Assembly: GCA_031263435.1 (NCBI GenBank)
Contig: JAISFT010000217.1
Coordinates: 1-6,474, forward strand
Reading direction: 5' to 3'
DNA length: 6,474 bases
Source: Treponema sp.
GTDB lineage: Bacteria > Spirochaetota > Spirochaetia > Treponematales > Breznakiellaceae
Shown here in pieces: positions 5,012-6,474 of the stretch. A model generated the notes under the pieces. It was not told the origin of the DNA and did no database searches. It saw only the letters and a program-made list of their open reading frames with translations. Positions within the stretch are counted from its first letter, which is position 1, and each line of letters opens with the position of its first letter. A program made the translations under genes and the position numbers.

Positions 5012-5716
5012 TTAAGAATTTTTCCACGGACGGTTTTTATCCAGCCAGCCGTGTTTTTTCCAATAGTCTCTATCATAGGGATTTCCAAACTTTTTCTGCG
5101 TCATCCTAAAAAACGCGAACATTATTTTTGTCTTTAAACTTGGTTTTACTTTATTTAATTTCAATAAAATCCTGCGCGATAAATTTTCGATCTTTTGTTC
5201 GATTTTTCTTCTTCGTTTTTCAGTTACATCTTCCCATTTTGCGGCATAGACGGCATAACCGAGGGTAAATATTTTGCTGACGCCCCAATATTTTAAACTC
5301 AGCGTCATATCGTTAATTGCGGTACGCATTCCCCCGCCGCCGGCTGTTGATACTACCAGGGCCGTTTTTGAAAACATGGATTTATTCGGCCTGTGCACCA
5401 TAAATTGAAATCCAAAATGGTCAAGGAGCGCCTTCATCTGCCCGGTAACATGAAATACATACACAGGACTTGCTAAAACAATCAATTCCGCATTCCAGAT
5501 CGCGTTTTTTATAGGGGTAATGTACTCTTGATGGGGGCAAAGCTCTTCCCCCTTCATAAAACAGTTATTGCAGCCGATACAGAAATGGGGCATGTTTTTA
5601 GGTAAGAAAAATTCCACTAAATCATTTTCGTTAATTTTTAGTTTATTTTTTAACAGTTGTACTGCATTATAGGTGCTTCCCTTATGTTCAACTCCGTAAA
5701 TTATTACCGTTTTCAT
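5012..5716 (-). CDS. Iron-sulfur flavoprotein / NAD(P)H-dependent FMN oxidoreductase
   Basis: The 234-residue protein has a flavodoxin-like fold: the first strand KTVIIYG (2-8) leads into the phosphate loop HKGSTYN (11-17). A cysteine cluster C46-x2-C49-x2-C52-x7-C60 (CIGCNNC) is typical of the iron-sulfur flavoprotein group that binds a [4Fe-4S] cluster. The flavin-binding loop SPVYVFHVTGQMKALLDH (83-100) and the STAGGGG turn (123-129) follow. The C-terminal third is basic and helical. Such proteins transfer electrons or reduce quinones, oxygen or other acceptors, mainly in anaerobes; the partner here is unknown. ATG 5716 with AAGG five bases upstream is preferred over an in-frame TTG at 5737 with no ribosome binding site. 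The gene is clearly AT-rich with A/T-ending codons, unlike the operon downstream, which suggests separate ancestry, perhaps transfer. Confidence 0.85.
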   Translation of the reverse strand: MKTVIIYGVEHKGSTYNAVQLLKNKLKINENDLVEFFLPKNMPHFCIGCNNCFMKGEELCPHQEYITPIKNAIWNAELIVLASPVYVFHVTGQMKALLDHFGFQFMVHRPNKSMFSKTALVVSTAGGGGMRTAINDMTLSLKYWGVSKIFTLGYAVYAAKWEDVTEKRRRKIEQKIENLSRRILLKLNKVKPSLKTKIMFAFFRMTQKKFGNPYDRDYWKKHGWLDKNRPWKNS

Positions 5717-5828
5717 ATCAACCTTAAAATACCGCAATTTCTAATTTTTGTCTATGGAACCCCTTTCAAAACTACGGTACTAGCGGAATGATTACACTAA
5801 AACCACTGATAAACCTTTACTGTATTTA

Positions 5829-5920
5829 AGAACAACCACGGAGTTGCACGGAGGAACACGGAGTTTTTTTGTTACCTATCCGGCTTTCCTCCGTGAAAAT
5901 CTGTGTCCTCCGTGGTTCTT
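5829..5920. repeat. Inverted repeat of 10-bp-phased CACGGAG heptamers
   Basis: Three CACGGAG heptamers begin at 5837, 5847 and 5857, exactly 10 bases apart. Facing them are CTCCGTG at 5889 and 5908 and a degenerate ATCTGTG at 5899. The outer arms AACCACGGAG (5834-5843) and CTCCGTGGTT (5908-5917) pair perfectly, as do CACGGAGGA (5847-5855) and TCCTCCGTG (5887-5895). Similar CCACGGAG-type repeats are, to my recollection, scattered in many environmental bacterial genomes. The function is unknown; helical phasing would suit a protein binding one face of the DNA. Confidence 0.7.
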
Positions 5921-5931
5921 TTTCCTCTTCC

Positions 5932-6026
5932 GCGCAAGGGATAGGAGCGGTATCCTTTTTTGCCGCAGGCAAAAAAGATACAAGCGGATAGCCCGGTTTC
6001 CGGCGCGGAGCGCCGGAAATGCGCCC
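5932..6026 (+). repeat. Structured dispersed repeat, copy 2
   Basis: The parts in order are GCGCA (5932-5936), AGGGATAGGAGCGG (5937-5950), a long hairpin (5951-5980) with TATC/GATA, six-T/six-A and GCC/GGC pairing around a GCA loop and one bulged C, then AAGCGGATAGCCCGG (5982-5996). A perfect 10-bp hairpin TTTCCGGCGC / GGA loop / GCGCCGGAAA (5997-6019) follows, then TGCGC (6020-6024) and CC. The last hairpin has an entirely different stem from copy 1 but the same loop and position. It starts 28 bases after the stop codon of the membrane-protein gene, as copy 1 abuts the GH113 stop, with the same orientation relative to the gene. Confidence 0.8.
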
Positions 6027-6054
6027 ATAAAAATTCTTTTACGGTTAAGATCCG

Positions 6055-6474
6055 CTAGGATTTTATCATCTTTCCCATTTCTTCCAGGGTTCTTTTCTTT
6101 TTGTTTTTGTAGATGTAGTAGGTGATAAGGGAAGTTACCAGGGCCCCGATGCTGTCCAGGATCAGGTCGGACATGGTGTCCCGCAGGCCGCTTCCCTGGT
6201 AGGGTCTTCCCATCAGTATTTCCGTATCGCTTAGATCCCATTTTTGGTTGGCGCTGCCGATGAGGGCGTCGCAGGAAAATTCCATAATCTCCCAGAAGAC
6301 TCCCATGGTAACGGCGAAGGCAAAGGAAAACAGTGATACTAAGAGGGGGCTTATATCCATGCTGTACCGGTAATTGATTTTATAAATGACGATGAATCCG
6401 ATAAAGCCGGTGATGATTCCCGACATGGTGTGGAGCAGGTCGTCCCACCAGAAGAATTTGTAGTACAGCTTAAA
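6055..6474 (-). CDS. YjdF/DUF2238-like integral membrane protein, 5' end outside window
   Basis: The frame is open to the right edge, so the internal ATG at 6426 is not the start: the upstream codons read FKLYYKFFWWDDLLHT, joining smoothly to MSG. The 139 visible residues contain WWDDLLHT (9-16), three probable membrane segments (about 17-32, 42-60 and 104-122), the conserved GVFWEIMEFSCD (58-69) and LRDTMSDLILDSIGA (97-111), and a basic C-terminal tail. This pattern of acidic residues in membrane-flanking motifs fits the poorly characterised YjdF/DUF2238 membrane protein group (family assignment from memory). Function is unknown. It ends at TAG 6055, just before structured repeat copy 2. GC content is intermediate between the flavoprotein gene and the operon. 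Confidence 0.75.
   Translation of the reverse strand, partial: FKLYYKFFWWDDLLHTMSGIITGFIGFIVIYKINYRYSMDISPLLVSLFSFAFAVTMGVFWEIMEFSCDALIGSANQKWDLSDTEILMGRPYQGSGLRDTMSDLILDSIGALVTSLITYYIYKNKKKRTLEEMGKMIKS

Larger units (their letters stand above)
5717..6054. other. Intergenic gap holding two repeat elements and no gene
   Basis: From 5717 to about 5828 the sequence is AT-rich and presumably holds the flavoprotein promoter, but no hexamer pair is convincing. From 5829 to 5920 lies the CACGGAG inverted repeat and from 5932 to 6026 a structured repeat. Open frames crossing this area are readings through repeats. Confidence 0.65.

Noticed and set aside
5717..5757. A promoter TAGACA-17-TATTTT just upstream of the flavoprotein gene.
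   Set aside because: The -10 would overlap the ribosome binding area, leaving almost no leader; the match is weak in AT-rich sequence.
218..6026. A CRISPR array made of the repeats.
   Set aside because: There are no regularly spaced identical repeats with unique spacers and no cas genes; the copies are kilobases apart and share structure more than sequence.
5844..6241. Open frames 5844-6125 plus and 5876-6241 minus.
   Set aside because: Both read through the CACGGAG array and repeat copy 2, and the minus frame is out of frame with the membrane-protein gene.
6427..6474. Treating the ATG at 6426 as the start of the membrane protein.
   Set aside because: The codons before it are open to the window edge and encode a WWDDLLHT motif continuous with the membrane domain, so the gene begins outside the window.

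Overview
The window is a bacterial chromosome segment with every recognisable complete gene on the minus strand. It divides into a GC-rich four-gene glycoside hydrolase operon (320-4231), a gene-free block packed with perfect hairpins and inverted repeats (about 4360-5000), an AT-rich iron-sulfur flavoprotein gene (5012-5716), a second repeat-filled gap (5829-6026), and the 3' part of a membrane-protein gene (6055-6474) that runs off the right edge. At the left edge a possible plus-strand gene may end at 62, which would be convergent with the operon.

The operon reads, in transcription order: GH5-type glycosidase (3215-4231), a tandem paralogous GH5 enzyme (2144-3139), an SDR oxidoreductase (1335-2126), and a GH113-type beta-mannanase-like enzyme (320-1282). 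Gaps are 75, 17 and 52 bases and each gene has a good Shine-Dalgarno sequence. None of the glycosidases has a signal peptide, so the set most likely works in the cytoplasm on imported beta-linked oligosaccharides (beta-mannosides are the best guess, from the GH113 member), with the SDR perhaps oxidising or reducing a released sugar. No transporter or regulator is in the window. Two sigma-70-like promoters lie just upstream of the first gene.

The most interesting content is non-coding. Three loci (218-318 plus, 4596-4740 minus, 5932-6026 plus) share one architecture: a 5' arm GCGYA followed by AGGGAT, variable stem-loops, AGCCC, a perfect hairpin with the triloop GGA, then the closing arm TRCGC followed by CCCAT. 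The closing stem and the last hairpin differ in sequence between copies but keep their pairing. This looks like a dispersed structured RNA or REP-like element family. Two more palindromic elements (4798-4864, 4887-4961), a long hairpin (4471-4522) and an inverted repeat built from 10-bp-phased CACGGAG heptamers (5829-5920) crowd the same gaps.

Organism: an anaerobic or gut-type polysaccharide-using bacterium is plausible from the cytoplasmic glycosidases and the ISF-type flavoprotein. The repeat-rich, mosaic-GC style recalls spirochaetes such as Treponema, but this is an impression and nothing in the window proves the lineage.
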